A DNA stretch of 64,000 nucleotides from NCBI GenBank assembly GCA_027858775.1, contig JAQICA010000282.1:1-64000 (forward strand), written 5' to 3'. The stretch comes from Salinivirgaceae bacterium. GTDB taxonomy: Bacteria > Bacteroidota > Bacteroidia > Bacteroidales > Salinivirgaceae. The position numbers and the translations under genes are program-made. Positions 1 to 9,269 of this stretch are shown here, piece after piece. The notes under the pieces were generated by a model. The model was not told the origin of the DNA and did not search any database. It worked only from the letters and a program-made list of their open reading frames with translations. Each line of letters begins with the position of its first letter. Positions within the stretch are counted from its first letter, which is position 1.

Positions 1-789
1 AATCTCCTGAATGTTTTTTGGAATGTTTTTTAATGTGATAAGTGGCGTTTTTCCGGCTTCAACCATGGCAAGGGAAGCTCCTTTCCCCATAAAACTGTAG
101 ATGCCCGCTACATGAGCAAAGCAATGATCCAATGGTAATATTAATAATGTTTTAAAGTCTGCCGGAATATCCATTAAACTGTAGGCTTGTTCTACATTTG
201 CAGTGTAGTTCCTGTGGGTCAGTATAATTCCCTTCGGATCGCTTGTTGTTCCCGAAGTATATGAAATATTGGCCAAAGATTTGCCGGTAAGAGATTTTTT
301 ACGATTTTCTATTTCTTTATTATCAGTAGATTGGCCTTTTTGAATTACCTCGCTAAACGTAATGCCTTCGTCATTCGAATCAGCACCATCAATGTAAATA
401 ATATGTTTAACGTGCGTAAATTTCTCTTTTATCAATTCTATTTTTGGCGCTTGTTGCCTGCTTACAATCAGGAATTTTGCTTCTGAATGATTAACTCTGA
501 ACAGCACCTCGCTTGCTTCCAGCTTAATGGAAAGTGGAACATTTACTGCGCCTGTGTATAGAACTCCTAATTCGCAAATAATCCATGCATTGCGTCCTTC
601 ACTCAAAAGCGCAATGTGATCTTTTTGTTCTACGCCAAGTTCGATGAGGCCTTTAGCAAATTGCTGAGCTTGCTCTTTTGTTTGCTCATAAGTAGTGGCA
701 AGATATTTTCCATCAGACTTTTGCCACATGAATGGCCGCAAACCAAATTGCGTTACGCTACTTTCGAATAGATCAATTATTGTCTGCAT
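1..789 (-). CDS. AMP-forming long-chain acyl-CoA synthetase (partial, N-terminal 263 residues)
   Basis: The minus strand is open from an ATG at 789 to the left edge of the window. Translation begins MQTIIDLFESSVTQF and includes LLSEGRNAWIICELG and LYTGAVNVPLSIKLEA, both typical of the N-terminal subdomain of ANL-superfamily adenylating enzymes. The ATP/AMP-binding P-loop is visible at about residues 243-259 as YTSGTTSDPKGIILTHRN; the usual Gly after TSGTT is Ser here, a tolerated variation. The family activates fatty acids to acyl-AMP and then acyl-CoA on the cytoplasmic face of the membrane, for beta-oxidation or phospholipid synthesis. The catalytic C-terminal half lies outside the window, so chain-length preference and completeness cannot be judged. 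The next gene rightward is more than 800 bases away on the other strand, so this is the first gene of its own transcript. The family assignment is firm; the exact substrate is not. Confidence 0.88.
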   Translation of the reverse strand, partial: MQTIIDLFESSVTQFGLRPFMWQKSDGKYLATTYEQTKEQAQQFAKGLIELGVEQKDHIALLSEGRNAWIICELGVLYTGAVNVPLSIKLEASEVLFRVNHSEAKFLIVSRQQAPKIELIKEKFTHVKHIIYIDGADSNDEGITFSEVIQKGQSTDNKEIENRKKSLTGKSLANISYTSGTTSDPKGIILTHRNYTANVEQAYSLMDIPADFKTLLILPLDHCFAHVAGIYSFMGKGASLAMVEAGKTPLITLKNIPKNIQEI

Positions 790-930
790 ATCATAAATAT
801 TTAGAGTGCTAATATAGCAAAAATCATAAACTACAAATTTTATGCGCTTTTCATCCAGATTTTTTATATCAATTATTATAGTGTGTGAAAGAAACCCCAA
901 TAGCTGCTGAAGAAGCTTTGAAAACAATCG

Positions 931-1060
931 ATTGCCTACATATAATGCAATTAAAGCAGGTTATTGGAAAAATGTGCGTTGCTTCGGGAATCTGCCGGAT
1001 ACCGACTAATTTCCCAATCCGGAGAAGGGGTTCCTTGCAGTATTATATCCTCATCCTCGA
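931..1060 (+). pseudogene. Decayed, internally deleted relic of a histidine kinase
   Basis: Aligned by eye with the kinase at 5576-7429. Bases 969-1000 match the 5' part of that gene (about 5658-5689) at about 28 of 32 positions and encode EKCALLRESAG against EKRVLLRETAG. Directly after, with GCCGG shared, bases 995-1033 match the 3' end of the gene (about 7361-7399) at about 31 of 39 positions and encode AGYRLISQSGEGV against AGYRIISQPGDGV, the last beta-hairpin of the ATPase domain. The middle, roughly 1.67 kb, is missing. A stop codon and a frameshift lie just upstream. The simplest reading is a former paralogue that lost its centre by recombination at a short homology. It cannot make a kinase. 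Confidence 0.5.
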
Positions 1061-1312
1061 TTTTGGGAATTTGTTTATTCCATATTTTTTTGAATAAGAA
1101 AAGATGGCGATTAACATGGAGTACTTTGGGAGTTTTAACCCTTATTATTTTGATTCATTCAATCTACTTCAATATCAATTATTTCGTTTTAACAAAACAT
1201 TAACCCTAAAAAAGATAGCTAGCTAATAGTCAATAGTTAAGCATATTAGACCTTAGGTTTTCCGCATGGGCTATAAACTTAATGCAACAAATAAAGAATC
1301 AATGGTAATACC

Positions 1313-1342
1313 TTTGATATTCCCTTATTTTTTGTAACTTTG
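1313..1342 (+). promoter_or_regulatory. Bacteroidota-type promoter candidate
   Basis: TTTG at 1313-1316 and TAACTTTG at 1335-1342, separated by 18 bases. This fits the -33 TTTG / -7 TAnnTTTG pattern known from Bacteroides (spacing usually about 19-21, so one short). It would give the secreted-protein gene at 1600 a leader of about 250 bases. Confidence 0.45.
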
Positions 1343-1599
1343 TCCACCAAATAAAAGGTGTAATTCTTATGTTTGTTCGCGTAAGTTCGTAAAGATAAGT
1401 ACGATACGGTGAATATATGATATAGAATTCATGAAACATAAGTAACAGAATAGAGCTATGAGAGTGCTATTTTAGTGTATTAGACCCAAATGAAACGAAC
1501 TTTTTACGAAGTTTGATTGTGTAAACTAACCATGGATTAGAAACATCTAATGTATGGAAATAATTTTATTTATTAATTTTTAAACCAAATTCTAATTTT

Positions 1600-4500
1600 A
1601 TGAGAATTTTTAATTTTTTTACTAAATCTGCCCTGCTGACTGTGCTCCTATTTGCATGGTCAAGCGCCGTTTGGGGGCAGTATGAAGGTTCTGGCACCTT
1701 CACTAAAATCACAAGCGAAGCTGAGCTTGTAGATGGCTTCTATGTGATAGCCAATAGTACTAGTGAAGAGTTTGTCATGAGCAACACTAATGGAGGTTCG
1801 TACTTTGACAAAAGTGATTTGACTCCTGCTAGTGGTGAATTTGTTGACCCAGCAGCATCAGTTGTGTGGGAGATTACAGATGACGGAAATGGCAACAAGA
1901 TTGTTTACAATCACGAGACCAGTAAGTATGTTGCTTATTCTGGAAGTTCTAATAACGCTTTTGCTGTAGCTAATCAGGATAGTAACGAATCGTTATGGAC
2001 GATTACTTACGACGCTGGTGGAAGTGAGTTCATAATGACAAATGTGGATAATACTGCAAGGATTCTTCAGTACAATGCAGGTGCTCCTCGTTTTGCTTGT
2101 TATACAAGCAATCAGCAAAAGTTGTCATTATTTGTAATGCCTCACAACTACGAAATTGAAGTAAAAGATGCTGCTGACGCAGTTGTTTCTTCTGTAGAGT
2201 TTGGTGCTGTAGACTATGGTTATGCTGCAATTGATGCAGAAACCATTTCAATTACAAACATTGGAACTGGCGAGATAACAGGTCTTTCAGTTGCTTCTTC
2301 TGATGCTTCTTTTGAAGTAAATCAGCCTGATGCAACTATTGCTGCCACTTATACTTCTACATTTACAGTAGCTCCTACTGCAGATTTAACTGCCGGAACA
2401 TATACAGGAACAATTACTGTAACTGCTGCTAACGAAGTTTCAGAAAGCTTTGTTGTTTCTTTTACTGTAAATGATACTTACGGGTTATCACTTGACGCTG
2501 ATGCAGAAGTTGTATTTACTGCTGCTGAGGTAGGTTACACACCTGTTGAAGAAACTGTAACTATTGAAAACCTTGGTTCAGGCGAATTAACTGGTTTAGC
2601 TGTAGCTTCTAGCGCAACTGACTTTGTGGTAACACAACCAGCTGCAACACTAGCTTCTACTTATACTACTACATTTACAGTAGCTCCTGCTGCAGATTTA
2701 ACTGCGGGAACATACACAGGAACTATCTCTGTAACTGCTGATAATGAAGTGTCGGAAAGCTTTGACGTTACATTTAATGTAACTGATACATATGAATTAG
2801 CACTTGACGCTGATGCAGAAGTTGTATTTACTGCTGCTGAGGTAGGTTACACACCTGTTGAAGAAACTGTAACTATTGAAAACCTTGGTTCAGGTGAATT
2901 AACTGGTTTAGCTGTTGCTTCTAGCGCAACTGACTTTGTGGTAACACAACCAGCTGCAACTTTAGCTGCAACTTACTCAACTACATTTACAGTAGCTCCT
3001 GTTGCCGATCTTACTGCCGGAACATATACAGGAACAATTACTGTAACTGCAGATAATGATCTATCAGAAAGCTTTGACGTTACATTTACTGTAACTGAAA
3101 CATATGAAATAGCTCTTACTGATGGTGAAAACGCAATTGTTTCTCTATTAGAATTTGCAACTGCTGAGTTAGGTTATACTGCTATCGACGGTGAAGTTAT
3201 CACTGTAGAAAATGCAGGTACTGGCGAAATCGCTGATTTAGCCGTTACTTCTAACGATGCTGCATTTGAAGTTTCTGCATTGTCAGCTACTTCGATTACA
3301 TATTCAGAAACAGCTACTTTCTCTGTAAATCCTGCCGAAGGATTAACCGCAGGTACTTACACTGCTACAATTGAAGTAACTGCTGCTAACGAAGTTTCAG
3401 AAAGCTTTGTTGTTGCATTTGAGGTTACTGCGCCTTCTGCATATATGGTTACATTTAACGTTGCCGACGAGGCAGGTACCGTAATACAAGGTGCTACTGT
3501 TAATGTAAACGAAACTGATCTTACTACAGATGTTGATGGTATAGCAACTATCGAGCTTGAAGCCGGTGACTATCCTTACACTGTAAACGCTGATGGTTAC
3601 ATCGAATATACTGAAACTGTTCAGGTTGTTGATCAAACTGTAGGCGTTGATGTAGCTATGATCGAAGAAGAAGCTATTGTTGACCCAATTAACGTTACTG
3701 TTGATGTAGATGGTTTCAATGCTACAATGATGTATGATATTGTTGTCTTATTTAACGATAGTTTCGAAGATGGAACATTCGACGCATGGGCTGAAGTGGT
3801 TGAAGGTGATGGAACTGTAGGTGATGCAGGATTGGCACACTGGTATGTTTCAGCTCCTGATGGTGGTACAGCTCCTGATGGTGTTAATGTTGCCCATATT
3901 GATTGGGGATATTCTATTGATACATGGATGATTTCTCCTTCAGTTGAAGTTTCCGAGGGTATGACACTTGGATTCCAGTGGAATAAGAGTTATACATGGT
4001 CAGTAGATCCTTATGACAATGATGATCTGATGGTGAAAATTTCTACTGATGATGGTGCTACTTGGACTTCTATTTGGTCAGAACAAGACTATGGTGAATT
4101 TGAAGACTTTGCGTGGATTGAAACCGTTCTTGATCTTTCTGCTTATGCAGGACAATCAATTCAGATTGCATTTAATGTGTTAGGTGACGATAATGGTACT
4201 AATGAAGTTGACATGATTAGTGTTAGTAGCGCTAAACGTGGAATTGGTAGTCGCGTAATTTCTGATGCTGCTAATGTATCTAAAACTGCTAAATCAGATG
4301 GCGGATATAATTATACCTTCATTGATGGAGCTAGAGATAAAGCTTTTGTAGACTACACTATCTACTTAGATGATATGACTACTCCATATGCTGAAAATGT
4401 AACTGCAAATTCATTTGAGTTTACTGATTTAGCTATTGGAACTTATACTGCAGGTGTTCAGAAAGTTTATACTAATGGTACTTCTGAAATTGTAACTGTT

Positions 4501-5253
4501 GGTTTCGAAATTGTAGACCCAGTTGTTGAGTACGAAATTACGTTTAGTGTTGCTCAGGGTAATGGTGCCATTTCTGCTACTGTAAACGAGGAAGCTATTG
4601 CTTCTGGCGATATGGTTGAAGAGGGACTTACTGTATTGTTTACTGCAACTCCTGATGCCGGTTGGGAAGTATCCGATTGGTTATATAACGGAGGCTCTAC
4701 TGGTATTACTGATCCTAATGTTGAGTTATCAGAACTGGATGCTGATGCTAACATTATGGTTGAATTCTCAGAAGTTGCTCCTGTTCTTTATAACGTAACA
4801 TTTAATGTTGTTGATGATAATAGTAATGTTCTTGAAGGAGCTACTGTTACATTTGACGGAACAGATTATACTACCGATGCTGACGGACAAGTAATCATTA
4901 CTGATCTTGCTAATGGAACTTATCCAGTTACTGTAACCAAAGACGGATATTCAGAATATACTGAACCCGTTATTGTTGATGGTGCAGACGAGGTAGTACC
5001 TGTAACTCTTACTGGTATGGAAGCTATAACTGTTGATTTCAACATTTATCCAAACCCAACTTCTGGTAACTTGAACATTAAAGTTCAGGGTAGCTACGAT
5101 GTAACTGTTGTAAATGCTATTGGCAGAGTAATTGCTACTGAGCAAATCGATGGAAACTCAGTTATCGATCTTTCAAATAATGTGTCAGGAGTTTATTTTA
5201 TCCGCCTTCAATCAGGTGATAAAGTATCTACAAAACGCATCATTCTTGAGTAA
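1600..5253 (+). CDS. Large secreted multi-domain protein with T9SS sorting domain
   Basis: 1217 residues. A signal peptide occupies about residues 1-27 (charged start, hydrophobic core, cleavage near VWGQ). Residues 28-180 resemble a Bacteroidota secreted-protein module (motifs ARILQYNAGAPRFACYTS). Residues 184-614 are four Ig-like repeats of about 104 residues, each ending with a LTAGTYTGTITVTA-type strand and SESF. Next come a carboxypeptidase-regulatory-like domain (615-690), a cleaved-adhesin/MAM-like jelly-roll beginning FEDGTFDAW (722-875), a fibronectin-like segment, an InlB-type B-repeat (978-1060), a second regulatory-like domain (1064-1140), and a type A T9SS sorting domain (about 1146-1217) with FNIYPNPTSGNL, GVYFIRLQ and the final KRIILE. 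It is therefore expected to cross the outer membrane by T9SS and be anchored at the surface or released. No catalytic domain is visible; adhesion or matrix function is an inference. A strong terminator follows, so it is probably monocistronic. Confidence 0.9.
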   Translation: MRIFNFFTKSALLTVLLFAWSSAVWGQYEGSGTFTKITSEAELVDGFYVIANSTSEEFVMSNTNGGSYFDKSDLTPASGEFVDPAASVVWEITDDGNGNKIVYNHETSKYVAYSGSSNNAFAVANQDSNESLWTITYDAGGSEFIMTNVDNTARILQYNAGAPRFACYTSNQQKLSLFVMPHNYEIEVKDAADAVVSSVEFGAVDYGYAAIDAETISITNIGTGEITGLSVASSDASFEVNQPDATIAATYTSTFTVAPTADLTAGTYTGTITVTAANEVSESFVVSFTVNDTYGLSLDADAEVVFTAAEVGYTPVEETVTIENLGSGELTGLAVASSATDFVVTQPAATLASTYTTTFTVAPAADLTAGTYTGTISVTADNEVSESFDVTFNVTDTYELALDADAEVVFTAAEVGYTPVEETVTIENLGSGELTGLAVASSATDFVVTQPAATLAATYSTTFTVAPVADLTAGTYTGTITVTADNDLSESFDVTFTVTETYEIALTDGENAIVSLLEFATAELGYTAIDGEVITVENAGTGEIADLAVTSNDAAFEVSALSATSITYSETATFSVNPAEGLTAGTYTATIEVTAANEVSESFVVAFEVTAPSAYMVTFNVADEAGTVIQGATVNVNETDLTTDVDGIATIELEAGDYPYTVNADGYIEYTETVQVVDQTVGVDVAMIEEEAIVDPINVTVDVDGFNATMMYDIVVLFNDSFEDGTFDAWAEVVEGDGTVGDAGLAHWYVSAPDGGTAPDGVNVAHIDWGYSIDTWMISPSVEVSEGMTLGFQWNKSYTWSVDPYDNDDLMVKISTDDGATWTSIWSEQDYGEFEDFAWIETVLDLSAYAGQSIQIAFNVLGDDNGTNEVDMISVSSAKRGIGSRVISDAANVSKTAKSDGGYNYTFIDGARDKAFVDYTIYLDDMTTPYAENVTANSFEFTDLAIGTYTAGVQKVYTNGTSEIVTVGFEIVDPVVEYEITFSVAQGNGAISATVNEEAIASGDMVEEGLTVLFTATPDAGWEVSDWLYNGGSTGITDPNVELSELDADANIMVEFSEVAPVLYNVTFNVVDDNSNVLEGATVTFDGTDYTTDADGQVIITDLANGTYPVTVTKDGYSEYTEPVIVDGADEVVPVTLTGMEAITVDFNIYPNPTSGNLNIKVQGSYDVTVVNAIGRVIATEQIDGNSVIDLSNNVSGVYFIRLQSGDKVSTKRIILE
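2479..3102 (+). repeat. 312-base tandem repeat within the secreted-protein gene
   Basis: Two consecutive units, 2479-2790 and 2791-3102, each exactly 104 codons, encode Ig-like repeats 2 and 3. Over the first about 160 bases of each unit I count only a few substitutions (for example GGC/GGT and GTA/GTT third-position changes), far closer than their similarity to flanking repeats 1 and 4. This indicates a recent duplication or ongoing gene conversion. Confidence 0.85.
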
Positions 5254-5275
5254 TTCTTAAGAAATTGCATAACTC

Positions 5276-5308
5276 AAAAGCCGTCGGTTCTACCGACGGC
5301 TTTTTTTT
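5276..5308 (+). terminator. Rho-independent terminator
   Basis: Perfect inverted repeat GCCGTCGG / CCGACGGC (5280-5287 and 5293-5300) around the loop TTCTA, with A residues before it and eight T residues after it. It ends the secreted-protein transcript 25 bases after its stop codon and isolates it from the kinase at 5576. Confidence 0.93.
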
Positions 5309-5488
5309 GTGCTTTTTTTTTAATGACAAACTTGTATCCACCTATTATTAAATGTCTAAAGTGGTAATACTCTACAAATCACAAAATTTTAAAGATTGGT
5401 CGATTTTAGTTCTCAATACACTGAAAGGCATGCTATCATATGTATTGTTTTAAAGTAAGGGTCTTGTGCATATTCATCTGCTATTCAC

Positions 5489-5532
5489 AAAATAAATATA
5501 CCGTAGTTATTGGAGTTTTCTTATGCGCACTA
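5489..5532 (+). repeat. Dispersed palindromic repeat, copy A (right end only)
   Basis: Bases 5511-5532, TGGAGTTTTCTTATGCGCAC plus TA, are identical to 38686-38707 in copy C, and the preceding AGTTAT matches copy D. Only the right third of the element is recognisable here; the left arm is lost or diverged. It lies 44 bases before the kinase start at 5576. See the finding on the repeat family. Confidence 0.65.
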
Positions 5533-5575
5533 TTTAAGTTTTTAGTAACTTGTGCCATAAGCACAATCTTTTATT

Positions 5576-7429
5576 ATGGACGAAAAGGGTTACCAAGCAA
5601 ATATAGCTGCACTAAGCCAACGTATAGAGCAATTGGAGCGTGATATCGAAAAACGTGTATTGCTTCGGGAAACTGCCGGTATACCTATATTAATGATTCG
5701 CGGGTTTGTTTTTGTCGATTGTAACTCAATGGCCGAAGAAGTTTTCGGACTCCCTAAAGAACAGATAATTGGCAAAGAACCCTTTATTTTGTCCCCAAAA
5801 TATCAGCCCGACGGAGTTAGCTCCGAAGAAAAGGCAATACAACTGATCGAGGAGTTAGCTCATGGCGAACATCGGAATTTTGATTGGGTGCATCTGAGAG
5901 GCGATAATTCACGGTTTTATGTTGATATACAGCTTAATAAAATTGTGGTTGACAATGAGGCGTTAGTTCAGGTTATTTTCCGTGACATCTCTAAGCAAAG
6001 GCTCGATACGGAAAGGTTGGAGAATCAGAATAAAATTATTAGACATCTGAATAAAAAATACCAACGACAAAATGTAGCCTATGAAAAGCTAGTGGAGCAA
6101 ATTCAGAAACAGCAAGAATTGAATAATACCATATTGTCTGCAATTAATGACGGCGTAGCTGTATTTTCGCGTGAAAATATCATTTATATTAATAAGCAAA
6201 TGCAGTATATGGCTGGAATTTATTCAGATTCGCCAACACCTAAAAGCTTGTTTGAAGCACTTGGTTTAAATTTTGCGCAAATAGATTTCCCTACTCGAGG
6301 AACCCGTCAATTAGATGTGTGGCCTTCGGGGCGAAATACACAAAGGTATTTTAGAATGCAGATTATTGCTATTGCCGACACCAATGATTATCTGGCTCAC
6401 CTTACTGATTATACTGCAATTAAAAAGGCGCATAGCGCAATTGAAGAGAGCGAATACAAGTTCAGATCTATTTTCCACAGTAGTACAGACGGCATTATTG
6501 TGGTCGATCAATCGCTCGGCATAAAGGAAGTAAATGAAACCTTTGAATCCCGGTACGGATATGTACATACAGATCTGATGGGAGTGAGAGTCGATACTCT
6601 TTTTCACAATCCGACAGTTGGAGCATTTACCACCTGGATGAGTGAAAACGCCGATGAGCAGCTCAAACTAACGGAATTCGATGCTTTATCAGCCACGGGG
6701 GCTGTGTTTCCGGTAGAAATTGGCTGTCGCAGAATAGAATTAGGTGCTACTGGTGTGTTTCTGGTAATTGTACGCGATATTTCGTTTCGCAAGAGTTTTG
6801 AGCAACGCTTGCTGCATCGCACCATAGAAACTGAAGAAAAAGAGCGAAAACGTATAGCTGCCAATTTGCACGATGAGCTCGGACCTGTTTTGTCTTCGTT
6901 AAAACTTTACAATAACATTTTGAAAGGCAAAAAAGAGGAGCAATTACAGTTTTTATCAAACAACTTTGATGAATTAATAACCGAAGCTGTCGAAACTGTA
7001 CGGTTACTATCAGAAGATTTGAGCCCTGTATCTTTGTATAAAGGAGGGCTGGAAAGAGCCATCGAACGCAGAATTAAGGCCTTAAATAGCTTTTTTGAAA
7101 TTCATTTTGAATCAACCTTGCAAAGCACCCGATTTAGTGAGCAAATTGAGATTAATACCTATCGTATAGTAAATGAATTGGTAAATAATACCATGAAGCA
7201 CGCCCGGGCAACAGTCATTAACATAAAATTGATCAAAGCCAAAAGCACTCTTTATATTCATTATAGCGACAATGGCATAGGGTTAAAGAACCCAACCGAA
7301 GCAGAAAAAGATGATGGACGTGGCGTAGGTAATATTCTTGGGCGGTTAAAATCTATGCAGGCCGGCTACCGTATAATTTCGCAACCCGGAGATGGTGTAA
7401 GATATGATATTGATATTCCAATTGTATAA
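5576..7429 (+). CDS. Triple-PAS sensor histidine kinase (HisKA_3 / NarX-like)
   Basis: 617 residues with no signal peptide or membrane segment, so cytoplasmic. After a short coiled coil there are PAS-like domains at about 35-150, 187-285 (weak) and 288-410; the third is clearest (SIFHSSTDGIIVVDQSLGIK, then VIVRDIS). The dimerisation domain is of the HisKA_3 type, with ERKRIAANLHDELGPVLSSL placing the phosphorylated His at residue 432. The ATPase domain shows the N-box VNELVNNTMKHA and the G1 box DNGIGL, then GVGNILGRL. Kinases of this class normally phosphorylate NarL-type (HTH) response regulators; none is adjacent, so its partner is unknown. PAS ligands cannot be predicted. A degraded relative of this gene lies at 931-1060. 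No terminator is obvious after it; the purB promoter region follows. Confidence 0.92.
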   Translation: MDEKGYQANIAALSQRIEQLERDIEKRVLLRETAGIPILMIRGFVFVDCNSMAEEVFGLPKEQIIGKEPFILSPKYQPDGVSSEEKAIQLIEELAHGEHRNFDWVHLRGDNSRFYVDIQLNKIVVDNEALVQVIFRDISKQRLDTERLENQNKIIRHLNKKYQRQNVAYEKLVEQIQKQQELNNTILSAINDGVAVFSRENIIYINKQMQYMAGIYSDSPTPKSLFEALGLNFAQIDFPTRGTRQLDVWPSGRNTQRYFRMQIIAIADTNDYLAHLTDYTAIKKAHSAIEESEYKFRSIFHSSTDGIIVVDQSLGIKEVNETFESRYGYVHTDLMGVRVDTLFHNPTVGAFTTWMSENADEQLKLTEFDALSATGAVFPVEIGCRRIELGATGVFLVIVRDISFRKSFEQRLLHRTIETEEKERKRIAANLHDELGPVLSSLKLYNNILKGKKEEQLQFLSNNFDELITEAVETVRLLSEDLSPVSLYKGGLERAIERRIKALNSFFEIHFESTLQSTRFSEQIEINTYRIVNELVNNTMKHARATVINIKLIKAKSTLYIHYSDNGIGLKNPTEAEKDDGRGVGNILGRLKSMQAGYRIISQPGDGVRYDIDIPIV

Positions 7430-7788
7430 GTTCTTTTCGAATAATTATGAGTTTTTTTAAATGGGACGATGATAGGGTTCATTGTGTGAGAAAGAATGAA
7501 ACCCGACAAATTTGTATCAGCGTTTTTTAGTTTTTCTATATCAGTTTTTAGTTTTGTTAATAGAAAGAATATAGTTTTGCTTACTACTATTCTTTATTAC
7601 ACCCACTACTTTTCGCTGTAATTTTTTACTTTTGCAGTGAAATTTGAATCAAGTAGTATTAACCGCACATGAATTTTAATCAGATTAAGCTACACACTCA
7701 GAAGCATGGTTAGAAATCAATGTGACCTCCACACGGCTCTGTTATTAGGCAGACGAGTTTTGATAAATAAAATTAAAATTATAAACAG
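7430..7788 (+). promoter_or_regulatory. Intergenic leader before purB with two candidate -7 elements
   Basis: This gap of about 360 bases holds no ORF. Two exact TAnnTTTG matches occur: TAGTTTTG at 7549-7556 and TACTTTTG at 7627-7634. Neither has a clean TTTG at -33 (the second has TTTTCG at about 7610). An imperfect hairpin, GGGTTCATT pairing with AATGAAACCC, lies at 7475-7505 and lacks a T-tract. The most likely purB start site is just after 7634, leaving a leader of about 145 bases. Confidence 0.35.
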
Positions 7789-9135
7789 ATGAATACAACT
7801 AGTTTACTTGCAGTTACTCCAATTGACGGTCGATATGTTGAAAAAACCAAAGAGCTCAGAAAGTATCTTTCCGAATACGCCATAATTAAATACCGTATTT
7901 GGGTAGAGGTAGAATATTTTATTGCTCTCTGCGAATTGCCGCTTCCTCAGCTCAAAGACTTTGATAAACGGTTATACGAAAAGTTGCGACTTTTGTACCA
8001 TAGTTTTACTCCCGAAGATGCTTTGCAGGTAAAAGAAATTGAAAAAGTGACCAACCACGATGTGAAAGCGGTTGAGTATTATATTAAAGATAAACTCAAA
8101 GGACTGAAAATTAATAAATATCTAGAGTTTATTCACTTCGGACTTACCTCGCAGGATGTAAACAATACCGCATTTCCGGCCGCTTTGCGCGATGCGGTTA
8201 ATAAACTATACTATCCGCTTTTAGAAAACCTTATGGAAGAGCTCGAAGATAAAGCCATTTTGTGGAAAGACCAGCCAATGCTTGCCCGTACTCACGGTCA
8301 ACCGGCATCACCCACCGTATTAGGAAAAGAAATTAAGGTCTTTATTGAGCGGGTATTTAAGCAATACGAACTCTTAAAACAAATTCCGGCCAACGGGAAA
8401 TTTGGCGGAGCTACAGGTAACTTTAATGCTCACCATGTAGCATATCCCGAAATCGATTGGAATACTTTTGCCGATGACTTTGTGCGCGACCATTTGAAGC
8501 TTGAGCGCTTACAAACTACAACTCAAATTTCGCATTACGACGATATGGGAGCTATTTTCGACAATCTTAAACGAATAAATACCATTTTACTCGATTTTAG
8601 TCGCGATATGTGGACTTACATTTCCATGGACTACTTCAAGCAAAAAATAAAAAAAGGAGAAGTAGGCTCATCCGCCATGCCACATAAAGTTAACCCTATC
8701 GATTTCGAAAATGCTGAGGGAAATCTCGGAATTGCGAATGCTATTTTTGAACATTTATCAGCAAAATTGCCCATATCCCGTTTACAGCGCGATTTGACTG
8801 ACTCAACTGTCATAAGGAATATGGGCGTACCGTTGGGACATACCCTTATTGCCCTATCTGCCCTTATCAAAGGAGTCGACAAGCTTATTCTGAATGCCAA
8901 CAAACTCGATAGCGATCTGGATGAAAATTGGGCGGTGGTTGCCGAAGCTATTCAAACTATTTTACGTCGCGAAGGCGTCGAAAAACCATACGAGAAATTG
9001 AAGAACCTGACTCGAAATAATGATAAAATTACCGAAGAAAAAATTCATCGTTTTATCGAAAATTTGCCTGTCGCAGATGCCGTAAAAGAGGAGTTGAAAA
9101 CAATTACTCCGCACAATTATACCGGAATTCACTAA
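7789..9135 (+). CDS. purB: Adenylosuccinate lyase
   Basis: 448 residues, normal length for the bacterial PurB subgroup that includes E. coli. It catalyses two steps of purine synthesis: SAICAR to AICAR plus fumarate, and adenylosuccinate to AMP plus fumarate, in the cytoplasm. It starts MNTTSLLAVTPIDGRY, the characteristic PurB N-terminus; HFGLTSQDVNNT and ARTHGQPASPTVLGKE carry the conserved substrate-binding and general-acid His, and the superfamily signature GSSAMPHKVNPIDFENAEGN carries the catalytic Ser loop. It stands alone, between a kinase and a glycosyltransferase-like gene. An imperfect hairpin (CAGCGAAGCTG core, 9155-9180) followed by a short T-run may end the transcript. Confusion with fumarase or aspartase is excluded by the N-terminus and signature. 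Confidence 0.97.
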   Translation: MNTTSLLAVTPIDGRYVEKTKELRKYLSEYAIIKYRIWVEVEYFIALCELPLPQLKDFDKRLYEKLRLLYHSFTPEDALQVKEIEKVTNHDVKAVEYYIKDKLKGLKINKYLEFIHFGLTSQDVNNTAFPAALRDAVNKLYYPLLENLMEELEDKAILWKDQPMLARTHGQPASPTVLGKEIKVFIERVFKQYELLKQIPANGKFGGATGNFNAHHVAYPEIDWNTFADDFVRDHLKLERLQTTTQISHYDDMGAIFDNLKRINTILLDFSRDMWTYISMDYFKQKIKKGEVGSSAMPHKVNPIDFENAEGNLGIANAIFEHLSAKLPISRLQRDLTDSTVIRNMGVPLGHTLIALSALIKGVDKLILNANKLDSDLDENWAVVAEAIQTILRREGVEKPYEKLKNLTRNNDKITEEKIHRFIENLPVADAVKEELKTITPHNYTGIH

Positions 9136-9269
9136 GAAAAAGTAAATTGCATGTCTCTTTTGGCAGCGAAGCTGGGAGAGGCTCGTTTTTACTGAACCTT
9201 CTCGTCTTTTTTTGAACGAGTGAATTCGGAACGAAATAGTATATTGTTAAATAAACCAACAAGAACGAA

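Larger units (their letters stand above)
790..1599. other. Gene-free stretch of about 810 bases
   Basis: Divergent intergenic region between the acyl-CoA synthetase and the large secreted protein. Short ORFs here (at 885-1097 and 964-1203) do not look like genes: they start at poor positions, one at TTG, and lack any domain. The left half holds the kinase relic described separately (931-1060); the right half holds a candidate promoter at 1313-1342 and then about 255 bases of AT-rich leader before the start at 1600. I see no RNA gene. Confidence 0.6.

Noticed and set aside
885-1203. Two short plus-strand ORFs of 70 and 79 codons
   Set aside because: They overlap the kinase relic in different frames, one begins at TTG, and neither has a coherent domain; both are products of decayed sequence.
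5440-5643. 67-codon ORF overlapping the start of the triple-PAS kinase
   Set aside because: Covers repeat copy A and a different frame of the kinase; no signal or domain, so a chance ORF.
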